Shown here piece by piece: positions 1 through 11,420 of a stretch of 64,000 nt of DNA. Position numbers and translations under genes: made by a program. Source of the DNA: Calliphora vicina (lineage: Eukaryota; Arthropoda; Insecta; Diptera; Calliphoridae). The notes beneath the pieces were generated by a model that searched no databases, was not told the DNA's origin, and was given only the letters and a program-made list of their open reading frames with translations. Every line of letters begins with the position of its first letter. Positions within the stretch are counted from its first letter, which is position 1. The stretch covers positions 115,084,226 to 115,148,225 of the forward strand of contig NC_088780.1 in the NCBI RefSeq assembly GCF_958450345.1. The letters run 5' to 3'.

Positions 1-433
1 AAAATTTACACTGAATAAATGAGCAAACACCCTTTTCTTTCAAACTTTCAATATGTAATTTATTTTCGCAAGTGGGCCTTATATTAGACCTAAGACTAAT
101 GACTATGTACCGATCGACATCAAATTTGTGTGATCGTGTGATTAATTTCTATATGAAATTTATTTCTGTTGAGTTTTATTTGCATACCAATATTTTGAAT
201 AGTATTATGCTCGTTAAAGTCATTTACGTAAATGCATCTTATATTGGAGCTATGGTCAATTATAAATCGGTTCAACCAAAATTGTTATGTGTGATTTATT
301 TGTATATAAAACTTATAGAAAGTGATCCGAGTCGATCGGTATTCTTATATAAGGTTGGTGTTAGACTAATAATTTTAGTTACAAGCATCAGCAGAAACAC
401 ATAATATCCCCTATTATAGTAATGTAGGATATA
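1..433 (-). repeat. DINE-1/HINE-like repeat, cut by window edge
   Basis: A diverged member of the most abundant dispersed family here. It shows the internal modules (TGGGCCTTATATT, then a GGAGCTATGGTCAAT-type module), the GTCGATCGGTAT block, GTTGGTGTTAGACTAATA, a CATCAGCAGAAACACATAA block and the end GTAGGATATA. The hairpin end lies left of base 1. Read on the minus strand the order is TATACCC-like end, conserved block, modules, hairpin, which is the DINE-1/HINE (Helentron-associated) architecture known from Drosophila. The family name is inference from architecture. Confidence 0.6.
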
Positions 434-534
434 AACATTGATCTACATTTATTGGGTGTATTAAAATTGCGGAATTTTTTTTAAATTTGTGTCTTTTTTT
501 GAAACACTTTTAAAATATATTCAAAGTATTGGCT

Positions 535-746
535 TATGGATATCATAATCTGAGAACAACATATTATGATATAAAGTTTCATCATAAAAATGGTTGTCAC
601 AAACATATACTTGTTTACTGTAATTATGTATATGGTTGAAACAATCATGTGAATTGTGATAATGTAAATAGTTACGTAACTATAATATTGTTAAAAATAC
701 TTGTAACAATGTTGCAATGGTTACAACTATATTTTTTCTCTGCGTG
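535..746. mobile_element. Half copy of the CACGCAGAG foldback MITE
   Basis: The block from ATCATAATCTGAGAACAACA to TTTTTTCTCTGCGTG matches the right half of the 487-bp elements at 37390 and 43240, followed by TA. The left half and its terminal repeat are missing, so this is a truncated, older copy. Confidence 0.75.
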
Positions 747-1079
747 TATATATTCCGTATGCCGTTATTAATATAATTTTTTAATCCATTTGATGTGTTG
801 TTTGATCAGTTGTAAATGATCTGTATACAAGCAACCCATTAAATGTGTTAACGGATCCAACATATAGTAAAAACAGTTATCAGTCCCAAGATAGTTGCTG
901 GGGGATCGCCTCGATAATTATACATAATCGGTGAAACTCTATCATGTATTCTAACATCTTGATTCTGTTCGCAATAAAGGTATAAATAAACATGCTGAAG
1001 TAGAAATGTCGTTTCTAATAAAAATTTGTATATAACCAGCTTGTAAAATAAATTATTTTTTTTAAATTTAAACTTGAAA

Positions 1080-1163
1080 ATAAATGTATTCGACTATTTG
1101 ATTAATCGACAATTATTCGAATAAAAAATATATTTTTTCTCGATTATTCGAATGACAACCCTA
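1080..1163. repeat. Possible hAT-type terminal relic
   Basis: Repeated ATTCGAATAA / CGATTATTCGAATG motifs end in ACAACCCTAGT. Read in reverse this is a start of the form CTAGGGTTGTCATTCGAA, reminiscent of hAT ends. Similar TTCGAATAATTCG motifs occur near 11650 and 31410. No opposite end was found, so this is a weak call. Confidence 0.3.
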
Positions 1164-1355
1164 GTATGTACTTGTGTTTTTGTTATGGTTTGCAAGCTTT
1201 TAATGCTTTAAGTACTTTTAATTTAATACCGTAAAATTTCAAAAACTCCAAACAAAAACAATTTTTTTTGTTTTTTTTTCTCAAACCATGCATGTATGTA
1301 TTTATATTGAGAACAAAACCCATAGATAAACTCAGTGTGTGGATGTAATATACAT

Positions 1356-1896
1356 TAGAGTGTCCCTTAGAATTAAATTTTTTTAAATGTTGAAACGGTA
1401 CCCGCTGAAAACTTTCGTAATGACCTAAAATACCACCAAACAATTGTTCTAAGAAATGCAACCCATGCCGACTTTCGATTCACTTTTGAGGTGCATTTAC
1501 AAGGGGAAAAAATGTTTTTTTTTCAGTTTTTTTTTTAAATTGTTGCCATTAAATTATTACTTTTGCGTGCGTCATTGTCGTTCTACAAAAGACAAAAATT
1601 GGTTAAAAAAAATCGCCAGGCCATTAATGGAAAGATAGCGAAATATTATATATTTTTGGGCCGATTTTGATGAAACTTAAGAAAAATATAAAATGAAGTC
1701 TAATATTTACAATAACAGTACAAAAATGGAAATTAACACTTAAGAGCACTTGGGGTCAAAATGAATGTGTTTTTCGTGATTTTAAAAGTTCAGTGTCATT
1801 TGGACTGTTATTGTAAATACTTTAGGTCTTTAGGAACGTTTCAGCGGGTACCGTTTCAACATTTCAAAAAAATTTAATTCTTAGGGACACTCTAAT
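1356..1896. mobile_element. Foldback element, TAGAGTGTCCC termini
   Basis: About 60 bp at the left (TAGAGTGTCCCTTAGAATTA through GAAACGGTACCCGCTGAAAA) recur inverted at the right (TTTCAGCGGGTACCGTTTCA through GGGACACTCTA). The middle, around 1655-1740, resembles 60060-60130, which lies in another element beginning TAGGGTGGCCCCTAAG. No coding content is recognised. Superfamily is not assigned; the ends resemble the TAGGGTGG group seen elsewhere in the window. Confidence 0.7.
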
Positions 1897-2804
1897 ATAC
1901 ATACATATATGGTAGTAAATATACATGTTATTTAAAAATAATTTTAAACTAAATCTTTTAAATATTCTATTAAATGTTATTTAAAATAAGTGTATGTATG
2001 ATAGGGCTTACATAAATTTTTTTCCATTTAAATATTATTGAAACATAGGAAGTACTATTTATTTAGTTTTGTAAAAATGTTTAAGCTTTAGGAAGGCTAT
2101 TATGAATCACTAACTCAGGCGACTGAAGCAAGTCCGTCTGTCTGATAGGCTGTATGCCTATGCAGACCTTGTGATCAAAGTACAGCTGGTAATTTTTAAG
2201 CTTATTTGGTACATATAATAATATATAATATAATAACTTTGCCACATGAATGAATATTATTGGAATTTGTTGTTTTTTGGACCTATTTGACACTTGTTTA
2301 CATATTAAGCCATTTCCAATTTAAATTCTCTGAATATCTAAAAAGGGGCTGCTATATATAATTATTGAAAACTGATTCAAAGTATCAGCCAATAAAAAAC
2401 AAATAAGAAAGTTAGTCGGTAAAATTTAATAAATTTTATTTGTGAATTAATTTTGGAAATTGGATATAACTAATCATGGACCGAACAATCGTCGAGAAAT
2501 AAAGTCGACTGAACATAAAACTTATTTATTTTGGATTTAATGTGGATACCAACATTATTTAAAAACTTATGCTGGTTAATATGATTTTTGATTGTTACAG
2601 ATTGATGTTACCGTCATTTTAAAATTTATTTTGTTATAATTCTTGAAAAAAAATTTTAATTTTGGTAACGGAAACTAGTTACTATATACATTACTTTCTA
2701 ATGGGTGGTCTGTATTTATTTTTATATAGATTAGCAATGTACCAACTAAATTTGTATTCAATATTTTAGTTAACTAAAAGCTATGCAGTGATTTCTGGAA
2801 ATGT
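1897..2804. other. AT-rich stretch, nothing recognised
   Basis: Both strands are full of stops. There is no convincing coding similarity and no clear terminal repeat. Probably decayed repeat DNA. Confidence 0.5.
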
Positions 2805-3180
2805 GTATTGAATGGGAGCTATGGCTAATTATGGACCGATCGCCATGAAATTATTTCGCGTGATTAATTTCTATTGAATTTGATGTGAAAGAAATGTTTG
2901 GAAGTTGGCCTTATATGGGAGCTTTGGTCAATTATGGATTTATCGGCACAACATTTTTAAATGTGATTTCTTGAATTTGTGTGGATATCTATATAAAATT
3001 TATGGCATAAAGGTCCTATTTCGTGAGGACATTTGTATGAATAATATATCGATTTGAACAATGTTCAATATCGAAATATCTTCAAAAATGCGATAATTTG
3101 CGCACAATGTTTACATGGAGAGCCAGAAGGACGGACATAGGAAAGCGATTTTGAATCGATCGGTATACTTTAAGGTATAT
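2805..3180 (-). repeat. Degenerate DINE-1/HINE-like fragment
   Basis: Contains GGGAGCTATGGCTAATTATG, a second module (GGGAGCTTTGGTCAATTATG), a GTGAGGACATTTGTATG block, TTTACATGGAGAGCC and ATCGGTATACTTTAAGG. This is the same block order as the better copies at 21638 and 50950. The terminal GTAGGGTATA and the head hairpin are gone. Confidence 0.6.
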
Positions 3181-3384
3181 TAATTGCAGATAAGTATAAG
3201 TATGTTTTGTAACCATTTTTTGTTCTTTTTGCTTTTTTGCATATTTTGCCATTTTTTTTTTTTGTAAATATTAACAACATTATTACTTTGGTGTTTATTT
3301 GAACAATAAAGTTTGTACAGGGATGAAATATCTCCAAATTTAGTATTGAAAATGTGCAAAATCGGACACGTACAACCAGAATTA

Positions 3385-3476
3385 TGGAACAAAATTTTTA
3401 AAACAAATTTTGTTTGGCAATTTTGTTATAAACCTTTTATAAAGTTAAAAATTTATTATGAATACGGGGTTATATA
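3385..3476. repeat. Copy of a small foldback repeat
   Basis: AACAAATTTTGTTTGGCAAT, TTATAAACCTTTTATAAAGT and TTATTATGAATACGGGGTTA match the right half of the small palindromic unit at 12684-12796. The left half is degraded. Confidence 0.45.
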
Positions 3477-3584
3477 TTTGTAAGATATTTATGCGTATCT
3501 CTTATATATACATATATATCGATATCAGCTTGGAATTCGACAAAAATAATTATAATATTGTATATATAGAAATCGCTGCACCAA

Positions 3585-3815
3585 ATTTTATGAAGATCGG
3601 TCCATAATTGGCCATAGCTAACATATTCACGCAAGTTAATACATTATCCTCTGGCAATATGAATTTACCACAGATATTTTATAGTTATGGAAAATATAAG
3701 ACTAACCAAATCGGGTAACCAGATAAATGTTTTTATATTGTACAAAACGCACAACAACATATTTATGGTAGAAATTTAAAATTCGACATAGCCGAATATA
3801 ATAACATTACTTGTT
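3585..3815 (+). repeat. DINE-like repeat, inverted variant
   Basis: Holds GATCGGTCCATAATTGGCCA, the reverse complement of the common internal module. It ends with a small hairpin (ATTCGACATAGCCGAATATA) followed by ACATTACTTGTTTT. A hairpin followed by TTACTTGT is the shared hairpin end of these repeats, here with a different hairpin sequence from the GTATGGTCGG type. Confidence 0.45.
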
Positions 3816-4089
3816 TTGTCTTCTCTATTTATAACATATAATTGGACTCTCGTAAATATTGTACCAACTGAGAGAGAAATCATAATTTCTGCTGATTATT
3901 TTTATGGAGTATTTTCGATTTTTATTGGTAAAATTTTTAATTAAAATACATTCATTATTTTAATTATTTTTGGAGTGAAACTTACAATGGAAGCTTTAGT
4001 GACAGTGACTAAAATTTGACAATATAAACAAATTTATTTAATATAAGTTGTTATTGATTAAGTTGATATTTGTCAACTGTTTTCTAAGC

Positions 4090-4230
4090 ATTTTTATACC
4101 TACCAATAAAAATCTTGATTCTGTCATTCCGTTTGTAATACATCAATGTATTGGTCGTAAACCCACAATAGTATATATATTCTAAGACGATCTGCTTATG
4201 AACGTCCGACCGTTTGAAGGCACAATAGGG
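4090..4230 (+). repeat. Possible DINE-like end fragment
   Basis: TTTATACCTACCAATAAAAA, ATTCTGTCATTCCGTTTGTA and GTATATATATTCTAAGACG follow the order of the conserved 5' block of DINE-type repeats (TATACC start, TGTAA, TATATATTC). It is very degraded. The stretch from 4230 to 4695 holds nothing recognised. Confidence 0.3.
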
Positions 4231-4695
4231 AGTTGTGATTAAGGGGGGACTTAGGGGGATGAAATTATCCTTAATATTCTCTGTTGATCACAAATAGTTG
4301 GTATCAAAAATGTGCTAAACCCATCCAACCAAAAATTTGTTTAACAAATGTACCTCCATCCATTCATTGTATATACTTGTAATAGATGAATGGTATAATT
4401 TGGTTTATCCGACTATAATAACTTTTTCGTAAAACAGTTCTCAATTTTTGTCATGTAGTTACATAAATGACACTTACAAAGAAACTGATATCAAAATATA
4501 ACATTACCATCGAAAAATGCACCTTAAGGAAAAGTGAACATAGTTGAATACAACTAGGATCAACTTTCCATTTTAAGCAAATGTTTAATTTTTTCATATA
4601 TAAATGTACAAAATTACAATAAAGTAACTATATACAGGAGAATATTAGTGTGTTTTTATGTCAATAAAAATAGTGAAAATAAAACAAATACATAC

Positions 4696-5402
4696 ATATG
4701 GGCAATTCCACAGAGTGAAATAGATTTTGCAATAATAAGAGTATCTGAAAACTAGTTTGGTCTTTATGTTCTATTCAGAGGGTACTATATTTTAAAAAAA
4801 TAATAAATGCTTTCGAAACATTGTTGTCATGTTAAAATGCGAACATTTGGGAATCGTGAGAGGCGTTATTTTTTCTTTTAATTTCTTACACTAAATCAAA
4901 TATTTTTCTTTTACATTCCGTCATATTTAAATAAAAACAATCTTTGAATGATTTTATAATAAATCAAATTTTATATCATACGTCACATACCGTAAGCGAC
5001 AGATTTTTCTCTTATAAAACAATATATATTATGCACAGAGAAAACAGATTCGTGATAGCAACCGATTTTGTTGCCAATCGAATGATTCGGTTGCACACAT
5101 AGAATTTTTCAGTTCTAACAACAGAAAGTCAGTTGATAAAGAAGAATTTCAGTTGAGGCAACCAAACTTTAGTTACCCCTTCCAAAATGTTGTAAAACTT
5201 TGTACTTTTAAGCTTAACCGCACAGGTGCATTTATTAGTCCACCTCGTTTGAGCTAGTACATAATATGCATATTTCAACTTCCGATATCGAGGCTCCGAT
5301 CCTCGCCAAGTTGTCAGTACTACAATAGTGAATGAAAAATAATCATAAAAGGGTTTTGTTTTTTCAGTCGTGGTGGTCATTCTCGTGGAATTTTCCATAT
5401 GT
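4696..5402. mobile_element. TIR element, ATGGGCAATTCCA family, copy 1
   Basis: Starts ATGGGCAATTCCA and ends TGGAATTTTCCAT; the interior matches the element at 30783-31394 (AGAGTATCTGAAAA, TTCTATTCAGAGGGTACT, AATCGTGAGAGG, CAGTCGTGGTGGTCATTCTC). The copy is interrupted near 5034 by a different MITE. No coding content. Superfamily unknown. Confidence 0.7.
5034..5195. mobile_element. Nested partial CACAGAG MITE
   Basis: CACAGAGAAAACAGATTCGT through TTGCCAATCGAATGATTCGG and AACCAAACTTTAGTTACCCC matches, in inverted order, the complete 247-bp MITE at 16195-16441. Only one side is recognisable. It sits inside the 4696-5402 element, so it inserted later. Confidence 0.65.
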
Positions 5403-5777
5403 ATAGTGCCATTTTAGTAAAACTTTGTACTTTGTGTTGGAATGTAGCAAACTAATTATTTCTTGTTTTAAATAAAAAAGGATATATAAAAACACAAAGC
5501 GCCAAATAATAAAATGAACAATAAAAAGATTTTATTTATTTGTATATGTGAATTTTATATTAAAAAAATAATTTAAAAATAAATGAACAAGAGTGAAAAA
5601 ATGCAGTGTTTTTGACATGGATTGCCACTTAAAACATGACACCCCTGCATTGCTCACAAATAAATAAAACAATACGATACAAAAATACAGGAACAATACA
5701 TGACCATTGTTTGCTTGTTTAATAAAAATCAAAAATTTACTTCGTAGTTGCAAACATCTACAAATACGAACATGTAC

Positions 5778-6922
5778 TAGGGTGGATCGATTTAGCAATC
5801 GATATTGTGTCATCGATTTTTCGATCGCTTTTGGCATGAGGAAAAAAAAGTTCAAAATCAAAAAAATCATTTTCGAGGCGCCCAAATTTCCATTTTTTTT
5901 ACTTGTTATCAACTTTTAGTTTTAAGGTTTTTTTAAATATTACCTTTCCAAGTTGAAATTGTACGCTAAAAACGATAGCGTACAATGTTATATCCTATCC
6001 AATGTAAAATTGTACGCTTAAAACGATGGCGATATCATTAAAAAAAAATCGACCAAAACTCGTTCAAAATTATTTTTTTTGTTCGAATAAATGATATGAC
6101 CATCGCCTCTAAATTTCTTTAGAAATGGTATATTTTATACGGGAGAAAATACTTAAAAATTAGTTCGTAGCCTTAAAAAAAACAAAAAAGAGTAAAAAAT
6201 CGAAAACAATAACATTTTTTTTCGAAAGATATTATATAGCCATATCTACTAAAAAACCTTAAAAATTAACAAGTAAAAAAAAAATTTCGACAAAAACTCG
6301 TCCAAACAAGACTGCTATCGCCATTGCTTTTAGAGTACAATTTCAGCTTGGAAAGGTAGTATTTAAAAAAATTAAATCAGTATTACCTACTGTTTACGTC
6401 AAAACAACACTTAGCGATTTTCCTCATTTCCCTGCAATCCCTATTTTCCTCAATATATATTAATGCAGAATGCTATGTTTTGCAGTATGCTTTCACTTGT
6501 CATTTAGTTCTAAATCAATCGTAAAGAGTCGTAAATACTTCTTTTTAGAGAGATACAAATCTAACTTTGAACTGTGCATATCGCTGTAATACTTCTATTG
6601 TTCCTCATTGGTAAGAATCCACCTTCCAAATAATTTAATAAAAACTTAGAAAGTTCCTAATTCATGTGTTTTATTTATTCCTTTTTCGTTTCATATTGTT
6701 TGTACAAAATCTAAACGATTTTGTTTCGGCTCAGAGTGTTTGAGAGTTTCCAATTTTATCCAGCCCTTTCGCCCTTCACCCAGCTTTTCAGCTCAACACC
6801 TACTAAAAAGACCTTTAAAAACAAAAGTTGAGAAAAAGTCAATAAATTTTAGCGCCTCGAAAATGATTTTTTGAGTTTTTTTCTTCATAAAAAAAGCTAT
6901 TGAAAAATCGGCCCACCCTAAT
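5778..6922. mobile_element. TIR element with TAGGGTGG termini
   Basis: Left end TAGGGTGGATCGATTTAGC; right end AAAATCGGCCCACCCTA. The arms continue inward (ATCATTTTCGAGGCGC on the left, GCGCCTCGAAAATGATTTTT on the right), about 110 bp each. A second inverted pair lies inside: TACCTTTCCAAGTTGAAATT near 5941 and AATTTCAGCTTGGAAAGGTA near 6338, next to repeated GTACGCTAAAAACGATAGCG motifs. No transposase is recognisable, so the element is non-autonomous. Superfamily not assigned. Confidence 0.65.
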
Positions 6923-7152
6923 TCAATTCAATATATACATTCCTACAGCAGACAGCAACAAATATTTACAACAAAAAAAAATAAAAGATAATAAAATACA
7001 ACAAAATTGAGAGAAGTAAATTGCAACAAAAGTACATATTTTATTGCATCATTTGTGGGTAGTTTTATATTGAAGATTCAATGGTGTCGGGCTGTTAAAC
7101 ATATTTTACGAATACAAATTTTAGTTTTGCGTAAAAATTCTATACCTTCATA

Positions 7153-8079
7153 CAGGCAAATCACGGTATAACGAATCTCACTTTAACGAAAATCCGATTT
7201 AACGCACAGTCAAAATCGTAACATTGACCACCTTATATAACGAACGTTTCAAAAATTGTATGCTCGATATAACGAACGGTGAGAAAAAAACAAACAAAAT
7301 CAAACAAACGACCGAATATTTAGCATTGACAGCTTTATATAGCGAACATTTCGAAAATTGTACGCTAAATATAACGAACAGAAAGTATAAAAAATAAAAG
7401 AAGTAAAGAATGTAAAAATAAGACAATAAGTCGTTACAGTACAGTTTTCAATCGTTACTCTCTTTAATAATTATAATGCTAACGAAATCTTTCATTCAAT
7501 ATTGTGAAAATGGCTATGATTGTGCAAGTGTTCAAGTGAATTAAGTATGGGAAAAAGTAGAAGAATTTCATTGAAATAAAAAGTAAAGAATTTAGATGAA
7601 TGAATGAATGAAATATAGAATAACAAAATTCTCAACATGTATTTTGAAGAAAATAAAAACAAACATTTAATCGTGACTAAGTGTTTGCTGTAAATTCACT
7701 TCACACAAATTAATTGGAATCTGGAATATTCAAAATCTGTTTTTTTTAATGTTTGTCCCTGAGTTTAATTTTCTACAGGTTGAATCATTTTTAGAATCGA
7801 AATCCCTTACAATGAAGGCTATATTAATTGTGGATAGTTCACCAAGCCATCTTCCAGAAGAACAATTAGTAAAAACTACTAAAGATATCCATATTTGGGC
7901 GATTTTCATTCCTTCTAATGTCACACAGCTCATCCAACCTAGGGATCAAAACGCCATACGTTTAGTTAAATTCCAATACAGAAAAAGTTGTCCAAAATTA
8001 AAAAAAAGAAACATCTCGACATAACGAATTTTTCAATTTAACGAATGGGCCTGACAACATATTGTACGGGATTTGCCTG
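7153..8079 (+). mobile_element. pogo/Tigger-type element, internally deleted
   Basis: Termini CAGGCAAATCACGGTA and, inverted at the right, CAGGCAAATCCCGTACAA, each bordered by TA (7151-7152 and 8080-8081). CAG starts, a TA target and ATAACGAA-rich subterminal repeats are typical of pogo/Tigger transposons. Two similar subterminal blocks follow each other on the left (near 7221 and 7325: CATTGAC, CTTATATA, CGAACGTTTC or CGAACATTTC). Inside is a transposase remnant at 7749-8024. At 927 bp it is far shorter than an autonomous element, so it cannot supply its own transposase. Confidence 0.8.
7749..8024 (+). pseudogene. Remnant of Tigger/jerky-type DDE transposase
   Basis: The 91-residue reading frame contains ILIVDSSPSHL (second catalytic Asp, residue 29) and IPSNVTQLIQPRDQNAI (third catalytic Asp, residue 66). 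This matches the pattern LLLDNAPSH then LPPNVTSLIQPMDQG of the DDE_1 family (pogo, Tigger, jerky). The spacing of 36 residues between the two Asp fits the family. The N-terminal DNA-binding domain and the first catalytic Asp are absent and the C-terminus is cut, so this is a dead fragment in a non-autonomous element. Confidence 0.8.
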
Positions 8080-8284
8080 TATATACAGTTTAAATTTTAA
8101 TCAGTAAAAATAATCGTGTTCTCATTTAATCACCTTATATACATAATTATGTACAGATGTATATGATGATAATCAACAATTTTTACGAACAGTTATGCCT
8201 AAAAATATTTCCTTAAAATGTTTTTCTTATAATACGAACGCCATTTTGTCGTTGTATACATAGCGACGTATAAATCCATAAATT

Positions 8285-8745
8285 TGATACATACATTATT
8301 ATATTGGGGTTATATGGCAGGTAGGAGGTAGGACCGATCCTCACAAAATTTGGCAGGCACATTTTGGTTCATACAAAACTTGTATATGTCCAATTTCATC
8401 ACAATATTAAATATTATAAAACAATTATAAATATTCAAGTGGTTTTCTGAGGGGGACCTTGTATGGGGGCTATGGTCAAATGTAGCCCGATTTTCACCAT
8501 ACTTTGCAGTATACTTTCAGAATACTTAGAAATAATTTGTGCAAAATTCTATCGTGATTGCCGTCAGTTCATGATGGTGAAATCATGAATTGGTATTGCC
8601 CATTCTCAATACCAAACAAACCTTATCAACAGATTATTAAGCACTAACGTATTTACAATAGACTGACATATGGATGGACATTGCTAGATTACTTTAGAAT
8701 CTTATGAAGACCCAGTATATATATATTAAAGTCGGTCTGCGGCAA
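8285..8745 (-). repeat. DINE-like repeat, variant with GAGGGGGACC module
   Basis: Modules GACCGATCCTCACAAAATTT, TTTCTGAGGGGGACCTTGTA and GGGGGCTATGGTCAAATGTA resemble the element at 61005-61600. It ends near CTTATGAAGACCCAGTATAT, comparable to CTTATGAGGATGCAGCATAT there. A degraded, non-coding member of the dispersed repeat superfamily. Confidence 0.45.
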
Positions 8746-8896
8746 ATATTTTGATTTGTTACAAACAAAATGACAAAATCGATATACCCCCCATTTTTTT
8801 GATCCAATCTTTCAAAATTATAAGGAATATTATGTAAGATCTGAAACATTTATACATTATTTTAGATCATAGCATTTTGGCAGAATTTAATAATTA

Positions 8897-9383
8897 CACT
8901 GTCCAACAGCATTTTTGGAACAGATTAGCGACCCTATAATTCTGAAAGGGCATGTTGAGTAGATCGTTTTTGTAGAATAAACTTATAGTCCAGCTCGTCT
9001 GAATTTTTTTTTACAGTTGGTCAAAGTTATAATTTATTGATCGAATTTTATACTAACTGAAAAAAATGTTGTAAGTTAATATCTGAGAGAATTCTTATTG
9101 TCAGAGTTATATTGTGGAATTTTATGGGAATAATTTTTGTGGAAGATGTTAAACTCCTATCTCCACTCTTTAGGGGTCAGAATTTTTTTCGAGAAAATCG
9201 AAAAAAGTTAGTATACTGCTACCTTCGATCAAAAAATTAAAACTTTGACCCACTCTAAAAAAAAAATTCAGACTAGCTGGACTATAAGTTTATTCTACAA
9301 AAATTATCTACTCATCATGCCCTTTCAGAATTATAGGGTCGCTATTCTGTTCCAATCAATAAGTCTAAATTTATTGGACAGTG
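8897..9383. mobile_element. Foldback MITE, CACTGTCC termini, TTA duplication
   Basis: Begins CACTGTCCAACAG and ends TTGGACAGTG, flanked on both sides by TTA (8894-8896 and 9384-9386). The arms are long: GCGACCCTATAATTCTGAAA on the left recurs inverted on the right, followed by GGGCATG, and further in both arms share TAGTCCAGCT. Length 487 bp. CAC termini with a 3-bp TWA-type duplication would suit the Chapaev3 branch of CMC transposons, but this is inference. Confidence 0.75.
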
Positions 9384-9386
9384 TTA

Positions 9387-9955
9387 TTAAATAATTATAT
9401 TTTCTTGCGTAATTTTATTGCAAAAATAATTCAGTTCTAAGTTAACTTTTCTCAAATATTATAAATTTGGTAATTTTTAATAAAAGCTTTGATAGGAAAA
9501 ATATTTTATGTATGGCAAAGCAGTTTGTTAGCTACAACACTTGTGAAATGAAGTGGACATCATTGATGTAAATAGTAGATTAATATACGAAATACCCCTA
9601 AGTGATTTACAAAATGCCCATTATATGTTCGGGATACTTGCTTATGCAGTTAGTGTGTATGATAATACTTGTATTACTGCATACTTCTACTTACATGCAT
9701 TTATAAATACATATATTGTTTGTATACACATAAATATTTTTTCTTTATCAACTTTTAATTGCACAACAATGGATGCCAAATGAAATGAATTCAATTGTAG
9801 TGCATATAGAAAGCGTAAAAGAGTCGAAATTGTTATGCCGGATTTTATTTGATTCTTTTCTTCCAACATGTGCGGGTAGAAAATTAAAAAGCGTACAATA
9901 TTTTGCACAATATTTTATATTTTTTTGTAAGAAAAATTTATCTTTTTAATTTGTA
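9387..9955. other. No recognised feature
   Basis: Contains a short open stretch around 9553-9783 with no recognisable domain and ordinary AT-rich composition. I do not treat it as a gene. Confidence 0.4.
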
Positions 9956-10280
9956 TACCCTCCACAACCATAAGTGGTGGATGGTTTGTCATTTCGTGTG
10001 TAACATTCAGAAATATTCATCTAAGACCCAACAAAGTATATACAATTTATATTATACATAAATATTTTTACGTTTTTACCTTTTAAAAACGGTGGTCGAA
10101 GCATTCATCTTTTTTTCATATTATATTAATTTATCAGTTTATGTTACAACCATTGTTAACTTATGACGAAATAACTCGATTCCCTCACAATGATATTTGT
10201 TTTCTGTTTTTTTCATGCTACATATTCTTGCTGTGAATACCTGAGCTGAATGTAAGGTTTTTAAGCAATTTAATATATAT

Positions 10281-10418
10281 GGGGTTTCATGTCAAGTAAA
10301 CCAACTTTTGAAATCGATGTCTTCCGATCGGGATGAAATTTGGACCAAATAGCTCAGAGTTCTCCACCGATCTTGTTGAAAAATTGTGTCTGAATTACTA
10401 TCTTATAGAACTAACCTT
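10281..10418. repeat. Terminal fragment of the 2-kb palindrome family
   Basis: GGGGTTTCATGTCAAGTAAA, AAATCGATGTCTTCCGATCG, GTTGAAAAATTGTGTCTGAA and TAGAACTAACCTTGG match the outer ~140 bp of each arm at 14179 and 16152, with the inner blocks in a different order. It shows that the palindrome ends exist as an independent dispersed repeat. Confidence 0.65.
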
Positions 10419-10557
10419 GGACATCGAAAAAAGTACCATTATTTACCCAAAATTACAACGTTCGTTGGTAATTGCATCAGTTGAGAACGGCCAGACCGAT
10501 TTAGAATTTTTTTTTTAAATGTTGGTCATAGTCAAAATTAGGTTTTTACGAAATGAA

Positions 10558-10800
10558 AAATTTACCACGCTTACTGTTACGCCCACTTTTTTTGACTTAT
10601 CTAAAATCGGAAAACGGCTACACCAATTTGGCTAATTTTTTGTTTAAATGTTCGTAGTTATCCAGTTTAAGTTGTTACTGAAGGAAAAATTGACCACGCC
10701 CACTTTTTTGGATTTATCTAAAATCGGAAAACTGCTGCACCTAATTGGCTAATTTTTTTTAAATATTCGTAGTAAAATTTGTAAGAAAAAAGAGCCAAAC
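10558..10800. repeat. Two ~125-bp tandem units (CACGCCCACTTTTTT)
   Basis: The unit with CCCACTTTTTT, ATCTAAAATCGGAAAAC, ATTTGGCTAATTTTTT and ATGTTCGTAGT occurs twice in a row with moderate divergence. A third, more degraded relative lies at 62750-62930. Function unknown. Confidence 0.55.
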
Positions 10801-11239
10801 TTTAAATTAAATTATAAAATTTTTTTTGGAAAATAAATTTGATGCATACATTTTATGAAAGCTTTATTCTTTACCTATCCATAATTATTTAAAATTTTTA
10901 ATCGGTATAAAAATGTGTGAGTTAGTTTTTTAATAATAATTCAAAATAATGAGGGTGTTTCAAAATCTTTGAAAATGGTTTTAGTAGTTTATCTAGGATA
11001 AACCACCATTTGGACGCTTTTCAAGCTCTGACAAAAACTGTTATTTTGTAGGAAAGTGTTATTAATTAAAATTCGAAAACGAGATCACGAGAAAATATCT
11101 ATTTAAATAAAATTACATAACAAATAAAATTACTCATTCGTTGTCATACAAGAAAATTAATTTAGAGGATACAAACACATTTTTTATATAAGTGGATTCC
11201 CTAAACTTTAAAAATCATTCAGTGTTGTCTACATTCTAA

Positions 11240-11420
11240 ATACGCTAATAACTTGGCTAATAACCATTTAATCAAGAAAAGGAGCTCGATCTGTGATCAC
11301 TCATATTTCTGAACAAAAATAGATTTCTTATATAAAAACTCAAAATATTTAAATTCCTTAATAACTTGGCCAATAAGCGTTTAATCAAGAAAAGGAGCTC
11401 GATCTGTGATAATTTTTTAG
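11240..11420. repeat. Direct duplication of a ~65-bp block, ~115 bp apart
   Basis: Two blocks contain TAATAACTTGGC, AATAA, TTTAATCAAGAAAAGGAGCT and CGATCTGTGAT in the same order near 11246 and 11360. They differ at a few bases and are separated by AT-rich DNA. Confidence 0.65.

Noticed and set aside
72..404. 110-codon open stretch near the window start
   Set aside because: Lies entirely within a DINE-like repeat. The same stretch in other copies is broken and no domain is visible.
5532..5912. 126-codon open stretch on the minus strand
   Set aside because: Phe/Leu-rich translation of AT-rich DNA crossing the boundary of a TIR element. No domain and no recurrence as protein.
9553..9783. 76-codon open stretch with a plausible-looking N-terminus
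   Set aside because: No recognisable domain, no repeat elsewhere, and ordinary AT-rich composition. Length is expected by chance.
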